A stretch of DNA of 64,000 nt from NCBI RefSeq assembly GCF_029813775.1, contig NZ_JARVKW010000006.1, positions 124,001-188,000 on the forward strand. Direction: 5' to 3'. The notes beneath the pieces are model-generated. The model was not told the DNA's origin and searched no databases. It saw nothing but the letters and a program-made list of their open reading frames with translations. The translations under genes were made by a program, and so were the position numbers. Below are positions 16,702 through 24,423 of this stretch, piece by piece (the first letter of the stretch is position 1; every line of letters starts with the position of its first letter). Origin of the DNA: Streptomyces sp. DH24 (GTDB lineage Bacteria > Actinomycetota > Actinomycetes > Streptomycetales > Streptomycetaceae).

Positions 16702-17475
16702 GTGAACCTGCGCGACAAGCTGCGCAACCTGCTGGTCAGGCTGTACGCACGCCGGGTGGAAGGCCACCTGGACCACGCTCAGGTGCCCAAGCACATCGGC
16801 GTCATCATGGACGGCAACCGCCGCTGGGCGAAGGCCGCCGGGTCCACCACCGCGCAGGGACACCGGGCCGGCGCGGACAAGGTCGAGGAGTTCCTCGGCT
16901 GGTGCAGCGAGACGGACGTCGAGGTCGTCACCCTCTGGTTGTTGTCCACGGACAACTTCGACCGGCCGCAGGAGGAACTGGGCCCGCTCCTCGACATCAT
17001 CGAGGACGTCGTGCGCACCCTCGCCGCCGACGGCCGCTGGCGGGTGCACCACGTCGGCACGATGGACCTGCTGCCGCAGCAGATCCAGACCGCCCTCAAG
17101 GAGGCCGAGGGCGCCACGGCCGACAACACCGGGATACTGGTCAACGTCGCCATCGGCTACGGCGGCCGCCAGGAGATCGCCGACGCGGTGCGCTCGATGC
17201 TGTTCGAGGCCCAGCAGCGGGGCACCTCGCTGGCGGAGCTCGCCGAGTCCGTCGACATCGACATGATCGGCCGTCACCTCTACACCGGCGCCCAGCCCGA
17301 CCCCGACCTCGTGATCCGCACCAGCGGCGAGCAGCGGCTGTCCGGATTCATGCTCTGGCAGAGCGCGCACTCCGAGTACTACTTCTGCGACGTCTTCTGG
17401 CCGGCCTTCCGCAAGGTCGACTTCCTGCGCGCCCTGCGCGACTACGCGGCCCGCCACCGTCGTTTCGGCGGCTGA
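16702..17475 (+). CDS. uppS: Isoprenyl (cis-prenyl) transferase, UppS family
   Basis: A 257-residue cis-prenyltransferase that condenses isopentenyl diphosphate onto an allylic diphosphate, giving the polyprenyl carrier lipid for wall synthesis or a shorter cis product. Motifs are present in order: 'IGVIMDGNRRWAK' (catalytic Asp), 'GHRAGADKVEEF', 'LWLLSTDNFDRP', and 'DLVIRTSGEQRLSGFMLWQS' with 'SEYYF'. GTG 16702 is chosen because GGAGGGG lies 11 bases upstream and the family start matches; an upstream in-frame start at 16609 would add unrelated residues. Streptomyces usually has two or more paralogues, so the chain length is uncertain. Confidence 0.93.
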   Translation: MNLRDKLRNLLVRLYARRVEGHLDHAQVPKHIGVIMDGNRRWAKAAGSTTAQGHRAGADKVEEFLGWCSETDVEVVTLWLLSTDNFDRPQEELGPLLDIIEDVVRTLAADGRWRVHHVGTMDLLPQQIQTALKEAEGATADNTGILVNVAIGYGGRQEIADAVRSMLFEAQQRGTSLAELAESVDIDMIGRHLYTGAQPDPDLVIRTSGEQRLSGFMLWQSAHSEYYFCDVFWPAFRKVDFLRALRDYAARHRRFGG

Positions 17476-17832
17476 CCGCGCCGCCGCCCGACCGGTGGTC
17501 ATTTTCCGGTCACCGGGGGCGAAGCGAGACCGGGTACCCCGCGGGGTCCGGACGTAACACGGAGTTCACCGGGCCGCCGTGCCGCGTCGTGGCATGGCGG
17601 TGCTCGTTCGAGGGCATAAGCCAAGCAGGTCGACGCCCGAACCACGGGTGTCGGATCTCAGCGGACGGCACGGGGCCGTCCGCCCGGGAGGCCCTTTGCA
17701 CCAGCCCGACCGTGCGGTACCGGCACGGAGGACGCGGAGGGCCGGTTCCCGGCCCGCGGTGCTTCGCGGCCGAGGACCGGTCCAGCTCGACTCCGTCGCT
17801 CCCCGACCTCATCCGAGGGGGTACGTCCTTCC
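17476..17832. other. Intergenic region between uppS and phoH
   Basis: No assured gene. It should hold the phoH promoter. A small Arg/Pro-rich open frame (17579-17839, GTG start) ends in a GTGA-type overlap with the phoH start; it is treated as a finding, not a gene. Confidence 0.4.
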
Positions 17833-19158
17833 GTGGTGACCAGCACAAAGCGCCACAAGCCAGACCGGCGCACCTACGTTCTCGACACCAGCGTTCTGCT
17901 GGCCGACCCGAAAGCTTTGAGCCGCTTCGACGAGCACGAGGTCGTGCTGCCCGTCGTGGTGGTCACGGAGCTGGAGGCCAAGCGGAACCATCCGGAACTC
18001 GGCTATTTCGCCCGGCAGGCCCTGCGGCTGCTCGACGACTACCGGGTCCGGTTCGGCCGGCTGGACGCCCCCATCCCGATCGGGGAACTCGGCGGAACGG
18101 TCCGTGTCGAGCTCAACCACTCGGACCCCAGCGTGCTGCCCAGCGGCTACCGCCTGGGGGACAACGACTCCCGCATCCTCGCGGTGGCCCGCAATCTGCA
18201 GGCCGAGGGGTTCGACGTCACCGTCGTGTCGAAGGACCTGCCGCTCAGGATCAAGGCGTCGTCCGTCGGACTCCTCGCCGAGGAGTACCGCGCGGAGCTC
18301 GCCATCACGGACGCCTCCGGCTGGACCGGCATGTCCGAACTGACCCTGCCCGGCGAGCAGGTCGACGTCCTCTTCGAGGAAGGACACGTGTACGCCCCCG
18401 AGGCGGCCGGCCTGCCGGTGCACACCGGTCTGACCATCCAGTCGGAGCGCGGCAAGGCCCTCGGACGGGTCACGCCCGAGGGCAACATCCGGCTGGTGCG
18501 CGGCGACCGGGAGGCGTTCGGCATCAAGGGGCGCAGCGCCGAGCAGCGCATCGCCCTCGACCTGCTGCTCGACCCGGACGTGGGAATCGTGTCGATGGGC
18601 GGCCGGGCCGGCACCGGCAAGTCGGCGCTGGCGCTGTGCGCTGGCCTGGAGGCGGTCCTGGAGCGCCGCCAGCACGAGAAGATCATGGTCTTCCGTCCGC
18701 TGTACGCGGTGGGCGGGCAGGAGCTCGGCTATCTCCCCGGCAGCGAGGCCGAGAAGATGAGCCCCTGGGCCCAGGCGGTCTTCGACACGCTGTCGGCGGT
18801 CACCAGCCGTGAGGTCATCGAGGAGGTCACCGCGCGCGGGATGCTGGAGGTCCTCCCGCTGACGCACATCCGGGGCCGTTCCCTCCACGACGCGTTCGTC
18901 ATCGTGGACGAGGCGCAGTCGCTCGAACGGAACGTCCTGCTGACCGTGCTGTCCCGCATCGGCGCGAACTCGCGGGTCGTTCTGACCCATGACGTGGCAC
19001 AGCGGGACAATCTGCGCGTCGGGCGCTACGACGGTGTGGTCGCCGTGGTGGAGAAACTGAAGGGTCATCCGCTCTTCGCGCACGTCACGCTCACGCGGTC
19101 CGAGAGGTCCCAGATCGCTGCCCTTGTGACCGAAATGCTGGAGGACGGACAGATCTGA
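17833..19158 (+). CDS. phoH: PhoH family protein with N-terminal PIN domain (PhoH2)
   Basis: A 441-residue fusion. Residues 15-150 form a PIN nuclease domain: '[19 protein letters not shown]', '[20 protein letters not shown]', '[10 protein letters not shown]' and '[14 protein letters not shown]' supply the acidic metal ligands. Residues 235-430 are the PhoH ATPase with Walker A '[15 protein letters not shown]' and Walker B '[14 protein letters not shown]'. Homologues in mycobacteria act as sequence-dependent RNA helicase/RNases and were described as toxin of a toxin-antitoxin pair. GTG 17833 and GTG 17836 are adjacent possible starts. Confidence 0.92.
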   Translation: MVTSTKRHKPDRRTYVLDTSVLLADPKALSRFDEHEVVLPVVVVTELEAKRNHPELGYFARQALRLLDDYRVRFGRLDAPIPIGELGGTVRVELNHSDPSVLPSGYRLGDNDSRILAVARNLQAEGFDVTVVSKDLPLRIKASSVGLLAEEYRAELAITDASGWTGMSELTLPGEQVDVLFEEGHVYAPEAAGLPVHTGLTIQSERGKALGRVTPEGNIRLVRGDREAFGIKGRSAEQRIALDLLLDPDVGIVSMGGRAGTGKSALALCAGLEAVLERRQHEKIMVFRPLYAVGGQELGYLPGSEAEKMSPWAQAVFDTLSAVTSREVIEEVTARGMLEVLPLTHIRGRSLHDAFVIVDEAQSLERNVLLTVLSRIGANSRVVLTHDVAQRDNLRVGRYDGVVAVVEKLKGHPLFAHVTLTRSERSQIAALVTEMLEDGQI

Positions 19159-19587
19159 CGGATTCACTCCGTACGGCCCGGTGAGGGCCGGTCGCGCGGG
19201 AGTTGGCGCCGTCCGGAAAGGCGTAGAGCCTAGCCGGGCGGCGTCCGCGTGTGTGCGGCTTTCCTGAAACCCCCTGGCGCAAACGAGGTGTGAGCTTTCA
19301 CACGCACGATGGAATTGCCTCGCGGCGGCCGGGTGCGGCAGAGTCTCACTCCTGTCAGGCCCCGCATACGACACATCTGTACCCCCAGCGGTACGGCACC
19401 ACAAAAGCATCAGCACCAACTGCATAGCGATGTCGTATGCCGCCCGCGCACCACGCGGCGCTCCCCGCGAGGGAGTTGCCCACCGGGCCCGAGCCTCCCG
19501 TGACCCCGCAGTTGGGGAGGCCAGTGCCAGGGGCACGATTGCGTCCGCCAGGGTCACCGAAGCGGGCGATGCTGGAAGGAAAACCGT
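19159..19587. other. Long leader upstream of the secreted transglycosylase-like gene
   Basis: No gene seen. The region contains a perfect inverted repeat GTGTGA-GCTT-TCACAC at 19288-19303 and a lower-GC segment (19,360-19,440). The length fits a promoter with a long 5' leader. I looked for the conserved cores of the cyclic di-AMP (ydaO) riboswitch, often found before wall hydrolase genes in actinomycetes, and could not find them. Confidence 0.45.
19288..19303. promoter_or_regulatory. Perfect palindrome GTGTGA-N4-TCACAC
   Basis: A 6-bp perfect inverted repeat with 4-base spacer in the long leader of the secreted transglycosylase-like gene. It resembles the half-sites of Crp/FNR-family operators, but its spacing is shorter than the usual TGTGA-N6-TCACA. 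It may equally be a small RNA hairpin. Confidence 0.4.
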
Positions 19588-20295
19588 GTGAGCCGGATTT
19601 CGGTCCGGGGATTCGCAGTGGCCTCGGCCACGGCGGTCACCGCTGTCGGAAGCGTCGTCGGCGTTGCCTCGGGCAGCACCGCGCAGAACAACGACGCCGA
19701 AGCGACGGCAGCTGAGGCGGCAACGCTGCTCGCGGACATCCCCTCGGGTCAGCAGGCCCAGGTGCAGACCGCATCCCTGACGCAGCAGGCCGACGCACAG
19801 GCCATCGCCGCGGACGCGAGCGCCAAGAAGGACGCCGAAGAGGCGGCCCGCAAGGCAGCCGCCGAGACGGCCATCGCCAAGAAGGAGGCCGCCGAGAAGG
19901 CGGCCAAGGCGGCCGAGGAAGCGAAGAAGCGCGCGGCGGAAGAGGCGGCGGCCAGCCGCAGCGCCGCCCGGGACGCCTCCGACTTCGCCGTCCAGAGCTC
20001 GTACTCCGTCGCGCAGATCCAGGCGATGGCGCGTCAGATGGTCCCCGCCGGCCAGTTCCAGTGCTTCAGCAACATCGTGGACCACGAGTCCGACTGGAAC
20101 TACCGGGCCGTCAACCCGTCCTCGGGCGCCTACGGTCTCTTCCAGGCCCTGCCGGGCTCCAAGATGTCGTCGGTCGGCGCCGACTGGCAGACCAACCCGG
20201 CCACCCAGATCAAGTGGGGCCTCAACTACATGAACGAGCGCTACGGCAGCCCTTGCGACGCCTGGTCGTTCTGGCAGGCCAACCACTGGTACTGA
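19588..20295 (+). CDS. Secreted lytic transglycosylase-like (SLT fold) protein
   Basis: A 235-residue exported protein. A signal peptide (residues 1-31) precedes an Ala/Lys/Glu-rich helical stalk (about 75-135, 'KKEAAEKAAKAAEEAKKRAA', likely a coiled coil). The C-terminal domain is transglycosylase-like: 'FQCFSNIVDHESDWNYRAVN', 'SGAYGLFQALPGSKM' and 'TQIKWGLNYMNERYGSPCDA', with Glu of HES as the catalytic candidate and two Cys. It would cleave glycan strands during growth or sporulation. GTG 19588 has AAGGAAAA upstream. The terminator at 20351-20381 closes the unit. Confidence 0.9.
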   Translation: MSRISVRGFAVASATAVTAVGSVVGVASGSTAQNNDAEATAAEAATLLADIPSGQQAQVQTASLTQQADAQAIAADASAKKDAEEAARKAAAETAIAKKEAAEKAAKAAEEAKKRAAEEAAASRSAARDASDFAVQSSYSVAQIQAMARQMVPAGQFQCFSNIVDHESDWNYRAVNPSSGAYGLFQALPGSKMSSVGADWQTNPATQIKWGLNYMNERYGSPCDAWSFWQANHWY

Positions 20296-20350
20296 GCCTC
20301 ACCCGGGCCCGCCGGGCCGCGTCCCGCGCTCCGGCCGCTCAACCCGGCGC

Positions 20351-20381
20351 AGCCCCTCACCGTCCTACGGTGGGGGGCTTT
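20351..20381 (+). terminator. Intrinsic terminator after the transglycosylase-like gene
   Basis: AGCCCCTCACCG pairs with CGGTGGGGGGCT (one wobble) around a 5-base loop, followed by TTT. Confidence 0.75.
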
Positions 20382-20451
20382 CGCCATGTACGGTCGGTCG
20401 GTACGACTCCAGGGGGGAGTGGTGGGGAGAGACGGGGGAAGAGGACTGATC

Positions 20452-21783
20452 ATGTCACGAGTGCCAGGGTGGCTCGGTCGGCTGGGTGCCGGACTCACCG
20501 GAGTGAGCAGGCGGTTGGACGAGCGCCGCGCCGAGGCGGAGCGGGAGAACGACGACCCCGAGTCCTCCGCCCAGTACGTTCCGCCGCCCCCGGAGTACGC
20601 CCCGGAGATCCCGGCCCGCCCGGACCCGGCGCAGGCCGTGCCGTGGGGAGTGCGGGTCGCCGCCGAGGCGGGCTGGCGGCTGCTGGTGCTGGCCGGCACG
20701 CTCTGGGTCCTGATGCGGGTCATCAGCGCCGTCCAACTGGTCGTGCTGGCGTTCGTCGGGGCGCTGCTCATCACGGCGCTGCTCCAGCCGACCGTGGCGC
20801 GGCTGCGGCGGCGCGGGGTGCCGCGCGGGCTGGCCACCGCGCTGACGGCGATCCTCGGGTTCGTCGTGATGGGCCTGATGGGCTGGTTCGTGACCTGGCA
20901 GGTCATGGAGAACATCGACGACCTCTCCGGCCAGGTCCAGGACGGCATCGACGAGTTGCGCAGGTGGCTGCTGAACAGCCCCTTCCACGTGACCGACAAG
21001 CAGATCAACGAGATCGCCAAGAACCTGCGCGAGGCGGTGGGCGCCAACACGGACGCCATCACCTCGGCGGGCCTGGAGGGCGTGACGGTCGTCGTCGAGG
21101 CGCTGACCGGCATCCTGCTGACGATCTTCTCCACGCTGTTCCTGCTCTACGACGGCAAGCGCATCTGGGAGTGGACGCTGAGGCTGGTGCCGGCGGCGGC
21201 CCGGCCGGGTGTGGCGGGCGCGGGTCCGCGCGCGTGGCGGACGCTCACCGCCTATGTGCGCGGCACGGTGATCGTCGCCCTCATCGACGCCATCTTCATC
21301 GGTCTCGGCATCTACTTCCTCGATGTGCCGATGGCCGTGCCGCTGGCCGTGTTCATCTTCCTGTTCGCCTTCGTGCCGCTGGTCGGCGCGGTCGTCTCGG
21401 GCGCTCTCGCGGTGGTCGTCGCGCTCGTCACACAGGGCGTGTTCACGGCCGTCATGGTGCTGGTGGTGGTGCTGGCGGTGCAGCAGATCGAGGGCCACAT
21501 CCTGCAGCCGTTCATCCTGGGGCGCGCGGTGCGGGTGCATCCGCTGGCGGTGGTGCTGTCGGTGGCCGCCGGCGGCCTGGTCGCGGGCATCGGCGGAGCC
21601 GTGGTGGCCGTGCCGCTGGTGGCGGTGACCAACACCGTCGCGGGCTACCTGCGGTCGTACTCGCACGAGGCGGCCCTCAGGTACGCGCCGAAGCCGCGCG
21701 GGGCGACGGCTTCCGGCGTGGCGTCGGTGGCGCCGCCGGTGCCGCCCGTGCCGCCGTCCGGGCCGGCCGAGCGCACCGAGTAG
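20452..21783 (+). CDS. AI-2E family (PerM/TqsA-like) membrane transporter
   Basis: A 443-residue polytopic membrane protein of the AI-2E transporter family. After about 75 cytoplasmic residues come paired helices (80-115, 125-155), a long extracytoplasmic helical region ('DLSGQVQDGIDELRRWLLNS'), and a C-terminal bundle with the family signature 'FLFAFVPLVGAVVSGALAVV' and 'VQQIEGHILQPFILGRAVRVHPL'. The name is historical; most members have unknown substrates. A Pro-rich tail ends the protein. It stands alone between a terminator and a convergent terminator. Confidence 0.9.
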   Translation: MSRVPGWLGRLGAGLTGVSRRLDERRAEAERENDDPESSAQYVPPPPEYAPEIPARPDPAQAVPWGVRVAAEAGWRLLVLAGTLWVLMRVISAVQLVVLAFVGALLITALLQPTVARLRRRGVPRGLATALTAILGFVVMGLMGWFVTWQVMENIDDLSGQVQDGIDELRRWLLNSPFHVTDKQINEIAKNLREAVGANTDAITSAGLEGVTVVVEALTGILLTIFSTLFLLYDGKRIWEWTLRLVPAAARPGVAGAGPRAWRTLTAYVRGTVIVALIDAIFIGLGIYFLDVPMAVPLAVFIFLFAFVPLVGAVVSGALAVVVALVTQGVFTAVMVLVVVLAVQQIEGHILQPFILGRAVRVHPLAVVLSVAAGGLVAGIGGAVVAVPLVAVTNTVAGYLRSYSHEAALRYAPKPRGATASGVASVAPPVPPVPPSGPAERTE

Positions 21784-21802
21784 CGGCGCGCGGGCAGCAC
21801 GA

Positions 21803-21839
21803 CGGGGCCCCGGCCACCTGGGAGGTGGCCGGGGCCCCG
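21803..21839. terminator. Bidirectional terminator, 17-bp perfect stem
   Basis: CGGGGCCCCGGCCACCT (21803-21819) and its perfect reverse complement (21823-21839) flank a 3-base loop between the convergent AI-2E transporter gene and ahpD. Confidence 0.85.
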
Positions 21840-21856
21840 GTGCGTGCGCGGAGGGA

Positions 21857-22390
21857 CTACTCCGCGAGGACCGCCTCGGCGTCCAGCGTGGCGCCGACGG
21901 CCTGGATCACGGCCGCGATCTTGAAGGCTTCCTGGATCGTGTCACGGTCCATGCCGGCCTTGCGCAGCACCTGCTCGTGCGAGTCGAGGCACATGCCGCA
22001 GCCGTTGATGGCGGAGACGGCGAACGACCACAGCTCGAAGTCGACCTTGTCGACGCCGGGGTTGCCGATGACGTTCATCCGCAGACCCGCGCGCAGCGTG
22101 CCGTACTCGTGGTCCGACAGCAGGTGGCGGGTGCGGTAGAAGACGTTGTTCATCGCCATGACGGCGGCGGCGGCCTTGGCGGCCGTGTACGCCTCCGGCG
22201 AGAGGTTCGCCTTCGCCTCGGGCGCCAGCTCGCGCAGCACGATGGGGGAGCGGGAGGCGATGGCGGTCGCCAGCACCGTGCCCCACAGCTGCTGCGCGGG
22301 CAGCTCGGAGTTGCCGATGACCGAGCCCAGGTTGAGCTTCAGGTCCTTGGCGTAGTCCGGTATCGAGGACTTCAGGGAGTCGAGCGACAT
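21857..22390 (-). CDS. ahpD: Alkyl hydroperoxide reductase AhpD
   Basis: A 177-residue AhpD. This carboxymuconolactone-decarboxylase-fold protein reduces AhpC, and is itself recharged by the lipoamide of dihydrolipoamide acyltransferase in actinobacteria. The active site CGMCLDSHE is intact (C131, C134, H138), preceded by '[13 protein letters not shown]'. The gene starts 6 bp after the ahpC stop, so the two are one operon. It should be induced by OxyR, whose gene is divergent from ahpC. Confidence 0.96.
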   Translation of the reverse strand: MSLDSLKSSIPDYAKDLKLNLGSVIGNSELPAQQLWGTVLATAIASRSPIVLRELAPEAKANLSPEAYTAAKAAAAVMAMNNVFYRTRHLLSDHEYGTLRAGLRMNVIGNPGVDKVDFELWSFAVSAINGCGMCLDSHEQVLRKAGMDRDTIQEAFKIAAVIQAVGATLDAEAVLAE

Positions 22391-22396
22391 GTCAGG

Positions 22397-22951
22397 TCAC
22401 TCCCCGGCCAGCAGCGCGACCGGGTCCAGGGTCTCGTCGCCCTTGCTCCAGTTGCACGGGCACAGCTCGTCGGTCTGCAGGGCGTCCAGGACCCGCAGGA
22501 CCTCCTTCGGGTTACGGCCGACGGAGCCGGCGGTCACCATCGTGAACTGGATCTCGTTGTTCTGGTCCACGATGAACACCGCGCGCTTGGCGTAGCCGTC
22601 CTCGCCCTCGATGCCGAGGTCGCGCATCAGCTCGTGCTTGGGGTCGGCCAGCATCGGGAACGGCAGGTCACGCAGGTCGTCGTGGTCCTTGCGCCAGGCG
22701 TGGTGGACGAACTCGGAGTCACCGGAGAAGCCGAGGATCTGGGCGTCGCGGTCGGCGAACTCGTCGTTCAGCTTGCCGAAGGCCGCGATCTCGGTCGGGC
22801 ACACGAAGGTGAAGTCCTTGGGCCACGCGAAGACGATCTTCCACTTGCCCTCGTAGGTCTTGTGGTTGATCGTCTCGAACTCCTTGCCCTTCTCCAGCGA
22901 GACGCAGGCGGTCAGTTCGAACTCGGGGAACTTGTCACCGACAGTGAGCAC
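22397..22951 (-). CDS. ahpC: Alkyl hydroperoxide reductase AhpC (2-Cys peroxiredoxin)
   Basis: A 184-residue peroxiredoxin reducing hydrogen peroxide, organic peroxides and peroxynitrite. The peroxidatic Cys is C51 in 'KDFTFVCPTEI'; a C-terminal 'ELCPCNW' carries the resolving cysteines. GTG 22951 is chosen because AAGGAG sits directly upstream and the protein then starts 'MLTVGDKFPEFEL' as in its orthologues; an ATG at 22999 would add 16 unrelated residues. It is divergent from oxyR across a 133-bp region. Confidence 0.96.
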   Translation of the reverse strand: MLTVGDKFPEFELTACVSLEKGKEFETINHKTYEGKWKIVFAWPKDFTFVCPTEIAAFGKLNDEFADRDAQILGFSGDSEFVHHAWRKDHDDLRDLPFPMLADPKHELMRDLGIEGEDGYAKRAVFIVDQNNEIQFTMVTAGSVGRNPKEVLRVLDALQTDELCPCNWSKGDETLDPVALLAGE

Positions 22952-23084
22952 ACGCTCTCCTTGCAGCGAGGAAACACCGGGATCGCTGGTGTTTCCCATG
23001 GGTTGGACTCTTGTGATGTTGGCACACGGTGCATTGATTGCGGAAATAGCTACACTCGGTCGTGTTGATCGGAGGTGGCTATTA
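22952..23084. promoter_or_regulatory. Divergent ahpC / oxyR control region
   Basis: This 133-bp gap carries the promoters of ahpCD (minus) and oxyR (plus). ATAG-like and CTAT-like half-sites (AATAGCTAC near 23,044 and GGCTATTAG near 23,078) match the ATAG-type half-sites of OxyR boxes and overlap the oxyR start region, consistent with autoregulation. Half-site assignment is tentative. Confidence 0.6.
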
Positions 23085-24026
23085 GTGACCGTGGGTAAGA
23101 AGAGGCAGCCGAGCCTCGCCCAGATGAGGGCGTTCGCCGCCGTTGCCGAGCATCTCCACTTCCGGGATGCCGCCGCGGCCATCGGGATGAGCCAGCCCGC
23201 CCTGTCCGGTGCCGTCTCCGCCCTGGAGGAGGCGCTCGGCGTCACCCTCGTGGAGCGCACCACCCGCAAGGTGCTGCTGTCGCCCGCCGGCGAGCGGCTC
23301 GCCGTGCGCGCCAAGGCCGTCCTGGACGAGGTCGGGGCGCTCATGGAGGAGGCCGAGGCGGTACGGGCGCCGTTCACCGGGGCGCTGCGGCTCGGCGTCA
23401 TCCCGACCGTCGCGCCCTACCTGCTGCCGACCGTGCTGCGCCTCGTCCACGACCGCTACCCGCACCTCGACCTCCAGGTCCACGAGGAGCAGACCGCCAA
23501 CCTGCTGGAAGGGCTGGCCGCCGGCCGGCTGGACCTGCTGCTGCTCGCGGTGCCGCTCGGCGTGCCCGGCGTCGCCGAACTGCCCCTCTTCGACGAGGAC
23601 TTCGTGCTCGTCACGCCGCTGGACCACCCGCTCGGCGGACAGCGGGACATACCGCGCTCGGCGCTGCGCGAGCTGAACCTGCTGCTCCTGGACGAGGGGC
23701 ACTGCCTGCGCGACCAGGCCCTCGACATCTGCCGGGACGCCGGGCGCGACGACGTCCCGGCGACCACGACGGCGGCCGGTCTCTCGACGCTGGTGCAGCT
23801 GGTGGCGGGCGGCCTCGGCGTCACGCTGCTGCCGCGCACGGCCGTCAAGGTGGAGATCTCCCGCTCCAGCGGCCTGCGCACGGGGTTCTTCACCGACCCG
23901 GCTCCGACCCGCCGCGTCGCGCTCGCGATGCGGGCGGGCGCGGCGCGCTCCGCGGAGTACGAGGAACTGGCGGCGGCGCTGCGGGAGGCGATGGAGGACC
24001 TGCCGGTACGGATACTGGCCGCGTGA
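23085..24026 (+). CDS. oxyR: Peroxide-sensing LysR regulator OxyR
   Basis: A 313-residue LysR-family regulator. The N-terminal winged helix-turn-helix is 'FRDAAAAIGMSQPALSGAVS'. The sensor domain has the diagnostic redox cysteines C207 and C216 in 'GHCLRDQALDIC', with the same nine-residue spacing as C199/C208 of E. coli OxyR. Peroxide oxidises this pair and the protein then activates ahpCD. GTG 23085 has GGAGGTGG 8 bases upstream. Confidence 0.96.
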   Translation: MTVGKKRQPSLAQMRAFAAVAEHLHFRDAAAAIGMSQPALSGAVSALEEALGVTLVERTTRKVLLSPAGERLAVRAKAVLDEVGALMEEAEAVRAPFTGALRLGVIPTVAPYLLPTVLRLVHDRYPHLDLQVHEEQTANLLEGLAAGRLDLLLLAVPLGVPGVAELPLFDEDFVLVTPLDHPLGGQRDIPRSALRELNLLLLDEGHCLRDQALDICRDAGRDDVPATTTAAGLSTLVQLVAGGLGVTLLPRTAVKVEISRSSGLRTGFFTDPAPTRRVALAMRAGAARSAEYEELAAALREAMEDLPVRILAA

Positions 24027-24423
24027 GGCCGCGTAAGGCCGGACGCCGCCGGGTACGGCCGGATGTCGCCGGGTACGGCCGGACGCCGCCCGGCACGGCG
24101 GGGTGTCGCCCGGCGCGGCGGGGTGTCGCCCGGTGCAACGGGTGTCGGCCCTTTCCCGAGCCCTCGGCCTCAGGGACTCGGCCGCCCTGGTCGGGGCCCT
24201 CTTGCCGAGGCCGGGACTGACGTCGCCGGGGGCCTGGCCGGGCCCCCTTCCGAGACCGGAACCCCCGTTGCTCATGCCGGACCTGTTGCCGAGACCGGAA
24301 CCCCGTGGCTCAGGCCGGACCCGTTGCCGAGGCCAGAACCCCCCCCGTTGCTCAGGCCGGACCCGTTGCCCCGACTGCGCGGCCGTCCGCAGGCCGTCCC
24401 GGCCGCTTCCGCCGTCCCCGCCC
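24027..24423. repeat. Intergenic region with two families of tandem repeats
   Basis: No gene. From 24037 to 24136 there are five copies of a 20-bp unit (consensus GGCCGGAYGYCGCCGGGTAC, drifting in the last copies). From 24252 to 24370 there are three copies of a 38-42-bp unit built on GAGACCGGAACCCC, GTTGCTCAGGCCGGAC and CCGTTGCC. The region separates the convergent oxyR and ABC permease genes. Confidence 0.75.

Noticed and set aside
19159..19587. Possible cyclic di-AMP (ydaO) riboswitch before the secreted wall enzyme
   Set aside because: The conserved cores known from actinomycete ydaO leaders could not be found by eye; a covariance-model search would settle it.
17809..20286. An 825-codon minus-strand frame opposite phoH and the transglycosylase-like gene
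   Set aside because: It crosses two well supported plus-strand genes and their leader and has the composition of a GC-rich shadow.
22952..22999. Upstream ATG at 22999 for ahpC
   Set aside because: Orthologues start at the MLTVGDKFPE position and GTG 22951 has AAGGAG directly ahead.
23082..24275. A 397-codon minus-strand frame opposite oxyR and the repeat region
   Set aside because: It runs through the oxyR coding sequence and is a frame shadow; repeats explain its biased residues.
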